Below the pieces are notes generated by a model, which was not told where the DNA came from, ran no database searches, and saw only the letters and a list, made by a program, of their open reading frames with translations. 64,000 bases of DNA, taken from NCBI GenBank assembly GCA_002914845.1, contig JXTC01000808.1, positions 4,804-68,803 on the forward strand, written 5' to 3'. Made by a program: the position numbers and the translations under genes. Source of the DNA: Trema orientale (lineage: Eukaryota > Streptophyta > Magnoliopsida > Rosales > Cannabaceae). How positions within the stretch are numbered: the first letter of the stretch is position 1; the number at the start of each line of letters is the position of its first letter. Below are positions 36,671-49,300 of this stretch, one piece after another.

Positions 36671-39600
36671 ATGGCGAAAGGAGACGATATAGCAAGGAGG
36701 AAGAAGAACAAAGCCAATCGAAAGAAGCAGAATCAGAAAGACTCCTCCTCTTCCTCATCCGTTTCTGCACGCGTCGCCGCCCTCATCGCCGCCAAGAAGC
36801 GCCGCAAGTCCGGTAAACGCAGCAAATGCCAGGTATTTCCTTCCACGAAACACTGTGTCGTTTCCCTCCCTCCCTCTTCCTTCGTCGTTTTCCTCAGCTT
36901 TGATCGTATCATATGCTTTTGGTTTTGGCAATGAACCTGACATTTCTGTTCGGAAATTTCTGCTTATTGTGTTGTGATTGGGTCTTTGGAGACGTAACTG
37001 TTGTAATTTTTGTTGATGAAAATCAATTTTTTTTTTTAAAATGAAAAAAAGGGTAAAATGCGGTGTTTAATTGTTGATTCTTCTTGATAGGGTTGTGTAT
37101 ATTGGATGTATTGATGTGGGTGATATTCAGGGACAAACTTTTTGCTGGGAAGAATCGCAATCACAATAAGCAACGAATAATTCTTTTCCCTCCTCTTTGT
37201 GGGTCTAAAATGTGGTTTTCATCAAATATCAACCAAAGCATCACACTCAATATAAATAATTAAGAATTCTTTTTATTTGGAAAGTAAGGTGGAAAAAAAT
37301 CACGGGACTGTAGTTTACTTCATGCTTCCACCATCACTAATAATAATCATCTCTATTAAAGGTCAATCTCGATAAGCTTTTGGAACTCCTGATTTTGATT
37401 ATGACATAATTTCTGCTACAACAGGTGCTTAATAAACTTGGTCTTTGCCAGATTCTTTCATAATATAAAATAATTTGCTGCCTAAAATGAAGATTTTGGA
37501 AGCAAACTAGTTGATAAAGATTTCAGGAGTGATTGGAATAGAATCCAATCACTTTTAATAGCAATTTTGAGAAGCTAGTTTTAAGCTTTCGCTTCTGATA
37601 GTATCAGAATCAGAAATTCTCTAAACAGGATAGCAATACCAAATTGGTTGTAATGATAAACATTCTTGATTAAACATCGTAATCGTTATCTACAAAGGTG
37701 GATATTGACAAAGAAAGATCCAGGTCTCACTAAGTCATTTTTTCAGAAGAACACCATAGTAAATACAATTCAAAAAAACAAAACAAATAGATTTGTAGAG
37801 CTTGTTGCAAGAATTCACAACATAAAAATTTGAGCTAAAACAGACGTTTTGTTTCTTGGTCATCAAACAAAAGCTTTAAACTCTCTTTCTCCATCTATTT
37901 TTTTTTTCACTTTCTCTCTCTCTACTCTCACGACTGATGTTTCCTCTTATTGACTGAAGTCTTTCCTCTTCAGTTCTTTTATTTGCTACACTTGAGGTTT
38001 CTTTAAGAAGTGTTATTTGTTTCTTTTTATTTAATGACTTTGGCTTGGGGCCCTTTACTTGGTCCAAGCCTAAAACATATGGGGCGGAGAGAACAATTCT
38101 TAGCCTCCACTTGATATGGTGGACTTCATTAAGCCCCCTTAGACTTCATTAGGTAGAGACTTCTTCAACATGTTTGATCCGTTCTCATTGTTATGCAATT
38201 TTTCTTAGTGCAATTTTTTCGTCTCGAGCACATCACGAATCCATTGACATCTGACATCAATATGTTTAGATCTTGAATGGAATGTTGAGCTCTTGAAGAG
38301 TTGAATGTCACTTTGACTATCATATGGGGTTGACCATTGAGTTTGGACCAAATAAGAATATGGATATGAGCAAGCACCTCGACCACCACTGGTTGAGACT
38401 CCATTAAAAAGATACACAGGAGAGCGTCAACCATCTACAAGATATCATCCTCATGAGTGTGTATTGCTTATTGATGAGGGAGAGCCAAAAACTTACTAAG
38501 AAGATGTTTTACATGAGCTAAAGAATGTGTGGATTAAAGCAATGCTAGAAGAGGTGAGATCCTTGCTCGAGAACCACACTTTTGACTTGGTAAAGTTTGT
38601 CTAAGGGAAGGAAAACTCACAATTACAAATGGGTTTATAAATTTATGGCTAAAAATAATAGCGCACAACAAAGATACAAGGCACAAATGATTGTGAAAGG
38701 ATTTAATCAGAAGAAAGTGTTGACTTTAGAGATATGTTCTCCTTTGACACTTATTGGGTTCATCTCCTTTGACACTTATTGGGTTCATCTCAGATATTGT
38801 GGGCTTGGAACAAATAAAGGCTTTATTAAAAATGGAGAGTAAGAATTCTCAAAGAAGCCTCACATGTAGCAATATAGAAAAAGGAGGTAAAGGTTTTTTT
38901 TTGGTTAGTAAGAAGGAGCAACTGCTGTGAGGTGGAGAGAGGAAAAAAAAAAGGAGAAAGAATAGAGAAAGAAAAAGGGTTTGGGGCCTTTGCTTGGTAA
39001 ATAAAAGGCAAAATATTGTATAGTTTTAGCCAAATTTCATGTGGTGAATCCTTGTAGCAAGCTCTATTAATTTATTGGTTTCGTTTGTCGATTGTCCTCT
39101 CTTAGGTATTCTTTTAAAAAACCAAGTTGCTGAGACCTAGAGTTATCTTTGTTGATATCCATCTTTATAGCTGATGATTATGATGTTGCTGGGGCAAGAA
39201 TGTTTATTCTTGATGTTTTTGAGCCAAAAATGTTTATTCTAGTTATTCTAGAGTTTGATGTTGTTGATTGTTGAACCAAGAATGTTTATTCTAATTTTCT
39301 TCGATGGAACATACTGCAAACCCATTATTATTATTGGTAGTAGTAGAAGTTCGAAGTGGAATACGTTTCTGTGGTTTTTTGCATCTTGGGTTTTCCACTC
39401 AAAAAAATTTGGTGTCTTGCTTTGTGATTTTTTACTGGTTTTTGCTTGTGATGCTTTGGTTAATAGTTGATAATATTGCTTTGTTGGTACTTTGATGTGG
39501 AGCCTTATGTTAGACACATAAAGAGGGAAAAGATTTATCTGCTGCTTATTGTGATTGTGATTTTTCTCACTCTTTATGACTCGTGGAACAGATTATACCC

Positions 39601-42600
39601 CACGAAAAATAAGTTTATTGTAAGATCCAAATTTGACTTTTATTACTATATTTTATGCTCCACTTAGTAACCAATGATTGCTCAATTTGCTTCTCATTAC
39701 TGTTTATGGGTTTTTGTAATTTCTCAAAAAAGTTGCCTAATCCGCAATTAACTTCATTTCTACCTTCTACTATGACATTGCAGGGGATGTGTTTTAGCCC
39801 TCCTACCCTTGATGATCCCAATGAGGATCTAAAACTAAAGATAACCAAGAAAGTTATGCCTCACAAAACGGATAAGAGGGTTTTATCAAAGGAAAAAAAA
39901 GATTCTAAGGGCAAATCAACTCTCAGTAAAAATGATGCAAGTGTAAATAATTTAAATGGAAAAGTTACAGGTGCAAGTTTAAAGAATTCGATGATATGTA
40001 CATCTATCAATGACGTACTGCAGAGAAGCCAACTTGACCTGGGAAGATCAAAGACACAACCTAATGGGAATGGTGGTCTCCATGATCACCGGGGACAGGT
40101 ATATGAAAGTTCAGATTGTCCATCTAAGTATCTTATTATGTGCTTGAATGAAATAGAGAAGGCATTGCATAATGATGGCACCAGCACTACTGAGGAGGAC
40201 AAGCCTTTGTTTGCTAGTGCTTGGGGAATTGAGTTTTGGAAATGTTATTCAGCTGGAAATGATATTCTAGAGACAAGTGGAACTTCTTCTACGGTAGAGA
40301 AAATTGCATGGATTGTTTGCAGTGCTGCCGACACCATTTCTAGAAAGGATGAAGAAGGTCTATCATATCCCAGTCCATTTCTCTTATTCCTTGTGCCATC
40401 CCAAGAGAAAGCCATTAAGGTTTGTGCTCTATGTTGTGTCTTTCACTCGACATTTTTGGACTATTTGGCTTCATGAAATTTTTTTCTTTAATAATTACAT
40501 ATATGCATTTATTGGTTTAATTTTGAAGTTTCCATAGGATGGTCAAAGCTTAATAAGTATATCATTGTCTCAGTACAACCAGTATGTTAAGAGATTGATA
40601 TGTGGAATAGAGGGTTCATGATACGTCATTTCTATATAGTTAAACGAATCACTTCAACAACTACGTTTTTATGTTCATCCTTAATAGCTATTCCTTGGAT
40701 TAATTTTTCTTTTCATCTTCTTTCTTTATCATCATTCATCAGGTACGCTCAGTGTGCAAAGCATTGAAAGTTCATGGAATACATACAGTGAGTATCCATC
40801 CTGGTGCTCCCTTAGATCACCAGATTCAAGGGTAGGTAATTATAGATTTTGAATGTTGAAATGCTTTAGACAATTGAAGACAAGGTTGTTGGTCGATCAT
40901 GCAATTTTGGTGTTTTATACACATTTTTTGTAATGTTGTACTTTAATAATGCTCCTTTGAAATATTTAGTTTAGGACAATAGTATTATTCGCCTTTTTTT
41001 TTTTTTTTTTTGCTTAAACTCATATGCCTATCTTTCTGTATGTGTGTGATTAAAGGCATAGTTATATAGGAAGTTATTAAGCTTCCATCTACTTGTTATG
41101 CTCATTGTGTAATCTCTAGCAAAACTCGACATATTTCTATCTTACTTGTTTCTCATTTAAAAATGCTTTTTGTAAAATAGTTTGAAGAATTGCGAGCCTG
41201 AGTTTCTCATTTCAACACCAGAGAGACTTGTGGAGCTTATTTCTTTGAAGGCCATTGATATATCTGGGGTCTCTTTACTGGTAATATTTTCATCTGTTTA
41301 TTTATTTGGCAATTTTGGGCAAGCATTCAGTCATCTTATCCTCTACTCTTTTCCTGGTTCAACTCTAATATTAAGTGTTAAAACTTTCAAGGAAATGATT
41401 GAAATCATGTTAGTTTCTTATGTTGTTATTATTTCTTTTGCCGGGAACTCAAATATCTTAGTCAATTTATAGCACAAAATAAATTTCAAAAGTTGAATTA
41501 ATGATAAAACTCGTTTATTTGGCACTTTAATTCCAAATATAAAGTGATGTGCTAATTTGCATTTTCTTTTCTTGATCTCTTCATGATGAAAAACTTTTTG
41601 TTTAATAACTGATTTTATGTCTTCTTCAGTCCTAATTTCAAATATTATTTTACTTCGCACCTGATAGCGAGNCGTTCATACTTATAGATGGCTATTGGTT
41701 ATTGCAGTATCTGGTTCTTCATTTTGCATCTGAATGCCCATAATTTTTCTTAACCGGTTATGAATACTCTTTTATTCTCTTATTCCTTATTATGCTCACA
41801 CCTTTATGTGAAAGTAGCTCAATAATTATCCAATTTAGAATTTTAAATAATCAGAAAAGAATATAATAATAATCACTACATAAAGTGGATATATAGAATT
41901 GGTGAAGAGCACTGTTTGTTAAATAATAACACAGTTACATTTATATAAATATTATGTTTAAAGTTTGGGTCTTAAATGGACATCATCAAAATTATGACCC
42001 TTTAAACAGTAGTAGAAATAAAAATAAAAATTTATAGTTTGGTTTTCAAAATGGACATCATCAAATTTATGACCATTTAAACAGTAATAGAAAATGAAAA
42101 ATGGACATCATCAAATTTATGACCATTTAAAACAGTAATAGAAATAAAATTCAGTGTATTCAACCAATGTTTGATGTTACTTGTCACAAAAATGAAAGGT
42201 TGTGCTTTAACAAGTTTATAAAGTATGATCTTTGATGCCTATGCAATAGTTAAAGACTATCAACAAACAAACATAGACTTAGTCCACTGCTCGTGCAGAT
42301 AATTTTACATATTTAATTGGCGAAGATTTTTACTGACTTTTTATTTTTTATTTTTTATTTCCTATATTTGTTAATTAAGTGCATGGAGAGATTGTATGAG
42401 TAACTTAAATTTTCTGATCACGGCTAGTATTGAATGTCTTTCAATTTCACTTGAAACATGCGACTGTGTTCTTCACTTTGTGAGTTATGAGTTTACTACT
42501 GACCATTTTAATTAAGGACTCTACAAGGTTCTAACAATGAGTTGGCATGTCTCTTCTGATTAATTGATTTCTCATGCAAAATAGGTTATTGATGGACTGG

Positions 42601-42815
42601 AAGCTCATTGCCAACACGGGTATATTGATAATATTAAAGCTATTACAAAGTGTTTATCGGGGAACACCCGTCGCTTGGTTTTCAATGATTCTGTTAGTTC
42701 TTCGTGTGCCCCAGTGTTGCGAAATCTTTTAAAGGGACCAGTCCATAGATTATTTCTACATGATTCTCTTAGCAGTCAAAGTGCATGCATTATCCAGTCA
42801 GTAAGAGATCTGTAG
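36671..42815 (+). CDS. DEAD-box-helicase-like protein with degenerate motifs, five exons to the first stop
   Basis: Exons 36671-36832, 39784-40419, 40743-40831, 41181-41280 and 42585-42815 join in frame to 405 codons with GT-AG introns. Residues 1-54 are a lysine/arginine-rich, serine-rich head likely to go to the nucleus or nucleolus. Residues about 200-350 follow the outline of the first RecA domain of a DEAD-box helicase. The key residues are altered. The Walker A position reads ETSGTSSTVEK (217-227), the motif Ia position LFLVPSQEKA (253-262) and motif Ib STPERLVELI (307-316). Motif II reads VIDGLE (330-335) instead of DEAD, and the SAT position reads NDS. ATP hydrolysis is therefore unlikely. 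Intron 1 (2.9 kb) carries copia fragments. A CT-rich leader precedes the ATG. The TAG at 42813 may mark a truncation, since further exon-like sequence lies at 43489-43777. Confidence 0.65.
38165..38417 (-). mobile_element. Copia RNase H fragment in intron 1
   Basis: The minus strand reads FHSRSKHIDVRCQWIRDVLE, the C-terminal RNase H region of a Ty1/copia element. The preceding part lies in another frame. The fragment is short and broken. Confidence 0.7.
38418..38830 (+). mobile_element. Copia reverse transcriptase fragment in intron 1
   Basis: The plus strand reads YVLLIDEGEP-like linker text, LLENHTFDLVK, NYKWVYKF and YKAQMIVKGFNQKK, the N-terminal part of copia reverse transcriptase, with stops. 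It is head-to-head with the RNase H fragment on the other strand. A perfect 25-bp tandem duplication (unit beginning TCTCCTTTGACACTTATTGG) lies at 38738-38787. Confidence 0.7.
41979..42148 (+). repeat. Minisatellite in intron 4 of the helicase-like gene
   Basis: Three imperfect copies of a ~45-65 bp unit containing ATGGACATCATCAAATTTAT and CCATTTAAACAGTAATAGAA occur in tandem. The last two copies are nearly identical. Confidence 0.8.
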
Positions 42816-43488
42816 TGCAGAAGAAAGACCATCTAAGGTAGGTAAACCATTCTGTACCTCGAGTTTTATCTGAGATGCTAAACTGCATAGTATTTGCATA
42901 CCAAAAACCAGGACCATTTGGTAAATCGGGTAACTACAGGTACCATTATGTTTTCCAAATTTAATTTCCAATTGATCTGGCATCTTCCTGGCCACATAAT
43001 GTCAAACAAATTCTAGCTAGAATTCCAAGGAAGATACCACATCAGTTGATAAACAAAACCTGTCAACTTGATTGCTGTTGCATTATTCTTTTTACATTGT
43101 CATCTATTTTTTGTGACAAAAGTATTGTAGCCTTGTAGGAAAGATCTTCTTTCTCCATTTAATTCAATTTAATAAACTGAATTTTTTTGGAAGTATTTCC
43201 TTGAATTAGCGTTCGTGATAATCCTGTCAGCATTATTTCAACAATGCATTCTAGCTCCATTATGATGAAAGATACCCTTGGCGTTGTTTGCTTCCACGAA
43301 ACCAACAAAGAACCGAAACCTAATTTTCTGGTTTGTCAACTCTTAAGTGAATTAATGTTGATTTCAAAAGGAAAAGATATTGACATTAATCATTCGGATT
43401 GCTGCCTAGCTGCACAAATGTACTGCATCTTAGCATGTTGATCCCTTTTCGTGCGCATACTGATGTGTTATCTTCATCATTTGTCCAG
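42816..43488 (+). other. Unassigned sequence between exon 5 and the 3' exon remnant
   Basis: Immediately past the TAG, a +1 frame continues as ICSAEERPSK to a GTAGGT donor (about 42807-42838), so exon 5 may have carried a one-base insertion. A 65-codon frame at 43244-43441 is open but could not be matched to the helicase-like family. Confidence 0.35.
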
Positions 43489-43777
43489 TGTTAAATTGAC
43501 GGCAGAATGAGTCCGACAGTCGCCATAATTGACATGGTCCAAATTTGTTCATCCGATTTAGCGGAGTATGAACTTGTAATTGTACTCAATTTTGTTCTTT
43601 GAATGGACATCATTGAAGTGCTCACGAGGATGGCACATTATACTGCCAACAGCGGTAGCATAGTAATGTAACTGGTGAAGTGGTTGCTGGACCATTGAGG
43701 AAAAGTGTGGGCAGCCGGTGCTAAAAGCTCTACGTAACATGTCTCTTGCTTCATCCATGATGAAGCCATTAAATTAG
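43489..43777 (+). pseudogene. 3' exon remnant of the helicase-like gene, with stops
   Basis: After a TTTGTCCAG acceptor the plus strand reads, in pieces, VAIIDMVQICSSDLAEYELV, then IEVLTRMAHYTANSG, then EEKCGQPVLKALRNMSLASS to a TAG at 43775-43777. These look like the C-terminal part of the same helicase-like family. In-frame stops occur at the second codon, at 43600-43602 and near 43660, and one frame change is needed before the last piece. Together with the TAG at 42813, this suggests a decayed 3' end or an exon structure I cannot resolve. Confidence 0.5.
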
Positions 43778-43945
43778 AATTTGTTTCTTATATCTATTAC
43801 TCGCTTTGTTATTTCTTTTACGCAAATTCCGATATTATTGTTATTTTATCAGTTTGTTTACCAGCAGAAATGATGAAATTGTGGATGGTGACAATTTTGT
43901 TTCTTTTTAAGCATATAGTTCATTTTCTAATATTAATAATCATTT

Positions 43946-44385
43946 NNNNNNNNNNNNNNNNNNNNNNNNNNNNNNNNNNNNNNNNNNNNNNNNNNNNNNN
44001 NNNNNNNNNNNNNNNNNNNNNNNNNNNNNNNNNNNNNNNNNNNNNNNNNNNNNNNNNNNNNNNNNNNNNNNNNNNNNNNNNNNNNNNNNNNNNNNNNNNN
44101 NNNNNNNNNNNNNNNNNNNNNNNNNNNNNNNNNNNNNNNNNNNNNNNNNNNNNNNNNNNNNNNNNNNNNNNNNNNNNNNNNNNNNNNNNNNNNNNNNNNN
44201 NNNNNNNNNNNNNNNNNNNNNNNNNNNNNNNNNNNNNNNNNNNNNNNNNNNNNNNNNNNNNNNNNNNNNNNNNNNNNNNNNNNNNNNNNNNNNNNNNNNN
44301 NNNNNNNNNNNNNNNNNNNNNNNNNNNNNNNNNNNNNNNNNNNNNNNNNNNNNNNNNNNNNNNNNNNNNNNNNNNNNNNNNNNNN
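43946..44385. other. Assembly gap (440 N)
   Basis: This run of N lies about 170 bases downstream of the helicase-like gene's last stop. Long frames reported across it are artefacts of the Ns. Confidence 1.
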
Positions 44386-46195
44386 CTATTTGATTAAATT
44401 TTCTTATCAATGGCATCACCTAAAGTTATACAAGTTAAATTTGAAGTTGCGAAAGTTCAACTTAGTTACTTAAATCTAATGTCTTGGCCGGGAATTAAAA
44501 GTGGGTATTATAGCAAAATGATTGAATTTTGGATTGTTTTAAGTGGATGTTTGTTTTTCAAATGTTGTAGGGAAATGTGCCATGTATAACAGTGTATGTA
44601 CAAGTGTAAAATATGAACTTAGTATAAAACTATAATATACATAATATATATACTAAGCTCGTATATAAGTAAATATATCAAGTGTAAAAATATATATATA
44701 ATCAATCATTTAGCTATAAAAATAGAAGAATGGATATATACTAAATTGAAGTGTAAAAAATGGACATATGCACTAATTTCCCATTAAAAAAGTTACTTTT
44801 TTTTAAAAAAAAAAAATATTACTTGAACAAACTAGAACTCGCCATGAAATTGTTGGTCCCAAATCCCTCTAGATTCTTACTGTTGCTTTCTTTAATTGAT
44901 GAACCCCTTTAACAAATTCTCATATCATTGTCAAATTAAATTATATTTCAATTTTTTGTTTTCCTTTTAACCCCTAAAGCGGGGCATCATTAAGAGTTGA
45001 GCCATGAGTCTACATAGCATTAATTTTGTGATTAAAACTGAGAAGAAAAAGAAGTAAGAAAGGACGCTGTTTTGGACAGAAATTTCAATTCCGTGTGTTT
45101 GGATTGTGAGAAAATTTGTTCCAAAGTTGCTGCGGCCTCTAAAATAGTGCTTTCATGGGTGGGGTGGGGTGGGCTTTGGGAGACCTCTCACCTATCATAG
45201 GATGGGCACAGCTCCTGCCCACACCTTTGCGTTCAGCTGTACTTTGATCCAAAATTTGGGTTCAATATTTAATTGATAGGAGTGGTCCCTTGCAAAAGTC
45301 CAAAGGGAGGGAAAAAAAAAATTTTCCCCTCAAAGAAAAGCATGTATTTGGGGGTTAAGTAGGAAACTATTATTTTGTTTGTTGATAATTAATTAGGATA
45401 TACCATATGATTAGTGGGTACGGACACTCATTAAGGAAATTATAGTAGAGAAGTTGGGGTATTTCAACTTCAAGATTTGAATTTGGAAAGTCAAATGTAT
45501 ACCCTCCCTAAAATTGTTGTTAGTTCATGAGGTTGTCATTGTTGCTTCTTAGAATCGAGTTTTGTCGGCAGGACCTCATTTGGACGGGGTCACATTTTCT
45601 TGAACATTTGTGATCATTTCATTTTCTATGGAAAATGAAAATCTTGCTTTTTCGACGCGGGAAAAAAATCATCTTTAGTACTGCATTTTGTTAAAATAAA
45701 ATAGTTATATAAGCTTTGTAGCATAAACCATATGATACATTAGTACCTTCGAACAAAAAAAAAATGATATAGTTGTTGATGGTCATAAATCACCACGTGG
45801 AGATATAACCCTGCCTTGAAAAAAAAAAAAAAAAAAGGTGGGAGGGAATGGCTGGGACACTTCCAATTGATTCACACCATTTAGGTGACATGGCTTTCTA
45901 GATTGTGAAACATAAAAGAAAATATAAATATCACAAAAGCTTCCCCGAATTTTAGCAAAATACCAGCTTCTCCAGATATTTTCAATAAGACAATGAAAAC
46001 TCCGGGTTTCCAAATCGGATTAAAAGTAGCCCTTATGATGAAATTTTGTTGACTTTTGTCAAGTTTCCGTTTGAAGATGAGTAAAGAATCCATGGTCAAA
46101 TAGGTAAATTCTCCATTAAACTTACTACCAAACAACTTAAATTAAATCTCGAACTTTTTTTTTTTCTTTTAAAGAAATATAAATGACTGTTTTTA
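44386..46195. other. Intergenic, nothing recognised
   Basis: AT-rich. A GGGTGGGGTGGGGTGGGC run lies at 45158-45175. Open frames on the minus strand at 45783-46135 start in an A-run and show no domain. Confidence 0.5.
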
Positions 46196-46361
46196 GTGTA
46201 ATGTTATGGGATACTATATAGCGTTCAACGCTATATGTGTTAACTATAATTATACTTCAAATGAGGGCCCATATAGAACCAGTTTAATAATTAGAATTAC
46301 CTAGAAATAGATTGACATATCACTGTGGTGTTAGGCACCACTGATGTCCATAGCATTGCTC
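46196..46361. mobile_element. MITE, copy 2 of the three-member family
   Basis: It reads AGTGTAATGTTATGGGATAC on the left and, in reverse complement, GAGCAATGCTATGGACATCA on the right. The TGACATATCACTGTGGTGTT-type subterminal sequence is as in the copies at 12225 and 53650. The ends are more diverged than in copy 1, and no target duplication is clear. Confidence 0.65.
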
Positions 46362-49300
46362 TTGATTTTAAAGTTACGAAGATAGTTTGAATATTTACCA
46401 TCTTTGGTTAAGGGTAGTAGCATCATTTTGTATCATAATTTTGACCAAATTTGACAACTCACACAAGGAATATTTATAACCTAATTCGAAAAATTGAGGG
46501 AATTCCTTAAAACTAATTGACTATTATAAATCGGTATTTATAAGCTAAAAATTCAGGGGATGTTTTTGGTATTTTCCATAGAATATAGACTCTTTTGCAT
46601 TAACTACATCTCATCTTAATTCGAAAAGTTCCTAGTTCGAATCTCCTCACCCCAATTTTAAAATATATATATATTCAATTTCTGAAAACTGAAAAGTATA
46701 CATCTATATATAAGTGGTAGTAAGTTTAGTAACACTAGAAATCTTAATTAATTTGGACCGTGTGAGTTTTAAACCAAATTACTAACTGGAGAATTGAGGT
46801 AATTAATTACAACGTACACTTGAAAAGAAAAAAAAAATCATAACAATATCTCACCTAGTGATTTTTTTTTAAAGAAAGATTTTGCTGTATATTCCTAAAA
46901 TATGGTTGGCAACCAAATGATGAAAAATACCCAGGACCAACTACTATTAGAAGGTGCAATAACAGAAGTTGATATAGGCTTGCCAGCAGTATCACAACGT
47001 ACCTTGAATAACAAGGTATCAATACCAATAATGTGTAATTTGACAACAATATTGACAAAAGTCTTTTCAGTTTCCGTCTACGGGGACAACAACAGTGAAA
47101 ATGTTTTCAAATTTGGCCATAGCTTTTTGTGTCCCAAGTGCTGATTTTCTTGGTAAATTGCCACGTAATTTTCTATGGGAATATCAAGCTAGAACAGTTT
47201 TTCTCTATGATTTAGTACTCGTAGATTATAACAGTCACAAAAGTCTGCTTCTTTGAATTAACTCCAATTTCTGATTTTGAGTTTCTTTGAAAATTTTTCA
47301 GGACTTGCTGTCATGTATGTATATAGTGTTTTAGCAAAAAGAAAAAAAAAAAGAAAAAGAAAAAGAGAGCGTAGATATGTATTTATTATATAAACATTCT
47401 TAGAGAATCTCCTTTTTTCAAAAAAAAATAATAATAATCACCCTATATTTTAATATTGTGAAAAAAGAAGCATGGACATTATAGAAATATTACGTAGGCC
47501 TCAGCCTCAGAATTGATGCTTATGCTTTCTTATTTTGTTCTCACTAATAATGAAGTCATATAATTAAGTCAAATCACTTGCAATACGAGAAATAAAATAT
47601 TGCTTTAGAAATAAATTATACAAAACTTTATAATTAATGAATAGAAAAGTATATGTATAATACATTGATTGATGGAGCCATATATTAATTCGCTGATGAC
47701 TGCTCATGGTCAACCCACCGAAATGATTACATTCAGAAACAACTGAGTCAGTTGATTCAGTTCTATTATGAAGAAAATTTCTACTCATAACATATAATAA
47801 GCACTATTTCATTTTTATCAGTAAAAAAGACTAATTTTCTTTTGTCACTTATAATATTGAATCATGAGAAATATTAATATGATTGAATCATGAGAAATAT
47901 TAATATGACTTTATTTTTTTAAAAAAATCGTGACTGTCCCGGTTTTCAGTTTATTAATTTCTTTTGATTTGCATTTTGAGAATTCAATACTAATTTACCG
48001 TTATAATCTCTATTGATATTAATGGAGGAGTAAGAATTTAGCAGCTTTCTTTCTTTCTTTCTTTCTTTTTCCTCTAGCTCTTTGGAATGTGCGTCACTTC
48101 TTTTTATCTCCCTTTTTCAAAAAAAAAAAAAAAAAAAAAAGCAGGAATACGCAATATGCGCGTAGAAAATAATGACAAAATTTGTTGTAAATCGAACATC
48201 TTCTTTATTACGTTGTTTTATAAATTCAAAAGCGAAGTTCCATTAGCAAATAAAAAAGCTATTGAAAAAAAAAAAGAAAGAAAAAGCAAAAACGAAAAAA
48301 AAAGAAAGAAAAAGCAAAAACGAAAAACAAATGAAACTCTAGGTTTTTTTTAATACTATTATTGTTATTATAACTATTAATATATTCTTCAGTTACTTTT
48401 ACTTTTAATATAAAACACATGCAAATTGCTCTCCTCACCGATCACACGAATTTTGAAACTTAAAATTTTCTTTTATTCTGTGTGCGTGTGTTTCATGAAG
48501 TTGGTTTTAAATTATATACATATATAGCCACATACGAAGACATTCGTAACTAGTAGTCAATATTTAAATCCAGAAAGAATAGCATTGTGTTCAAGACTGA
48601 TGTCTGATAGAAAAGCCAAAATTACCAAAATCCAAAAGGTTCCATTAAAAAATACCATGCACGTGATATATTAACATAAATCAAGATGAAAACAGCTAAC
48701 AAACTTGTCCATTTAACTATACTAAATACTACAATCATTGACATCAACATTAAAATATTTCTCAGCAGAGGGTCCATTTTACAAAATATTGATCAATTTT
48801 GACCGTAGGATTTGAGAGATTATGCATGCGCTTCATAATCTTTGTTAAGTATCATTTCAAGAATGTTTTATACATAATAATTAGTTTCCTATCAATACAA
48901 AAGGTATAATAATTATGTATTAATATATGTTATATAAAAAATAATAATTATCCCCTTTTAGGCCATACATTATAATTCAAATTAAGGAGTTGAAAGTAGT
49001 TCCTTGGCGCACATTATATATAATTGTGTGGTATGTGCAGATCCCTTTGGTGACCTCATATTGGGTGGTATGTGGGTAAGTCCTACTTGGTTGGTGAGCA
49101 GTATTCGCCGGGTCTACAATACTAATTACACAAAAATGATGTGCCATCAACCATGACTTCTGAACCCTAAAATAATTTAACAACAATATTATGACATTTC
49201 TGATGCTTAATTTCATCTTTCCTCTTTTGAAGATTTCTCTTACAAACCCGTCCAATTTTTGACCTAGACACTTCACCACCACACTCCTCCATCCAACCCC

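Noticed and set aside
43558..43758. Minus-strand open frame of 66 codons
   Set aside because: It is the antisense of the last-exon remnant of the helicase-like gene, which reads as family-like protein on the plus strand.
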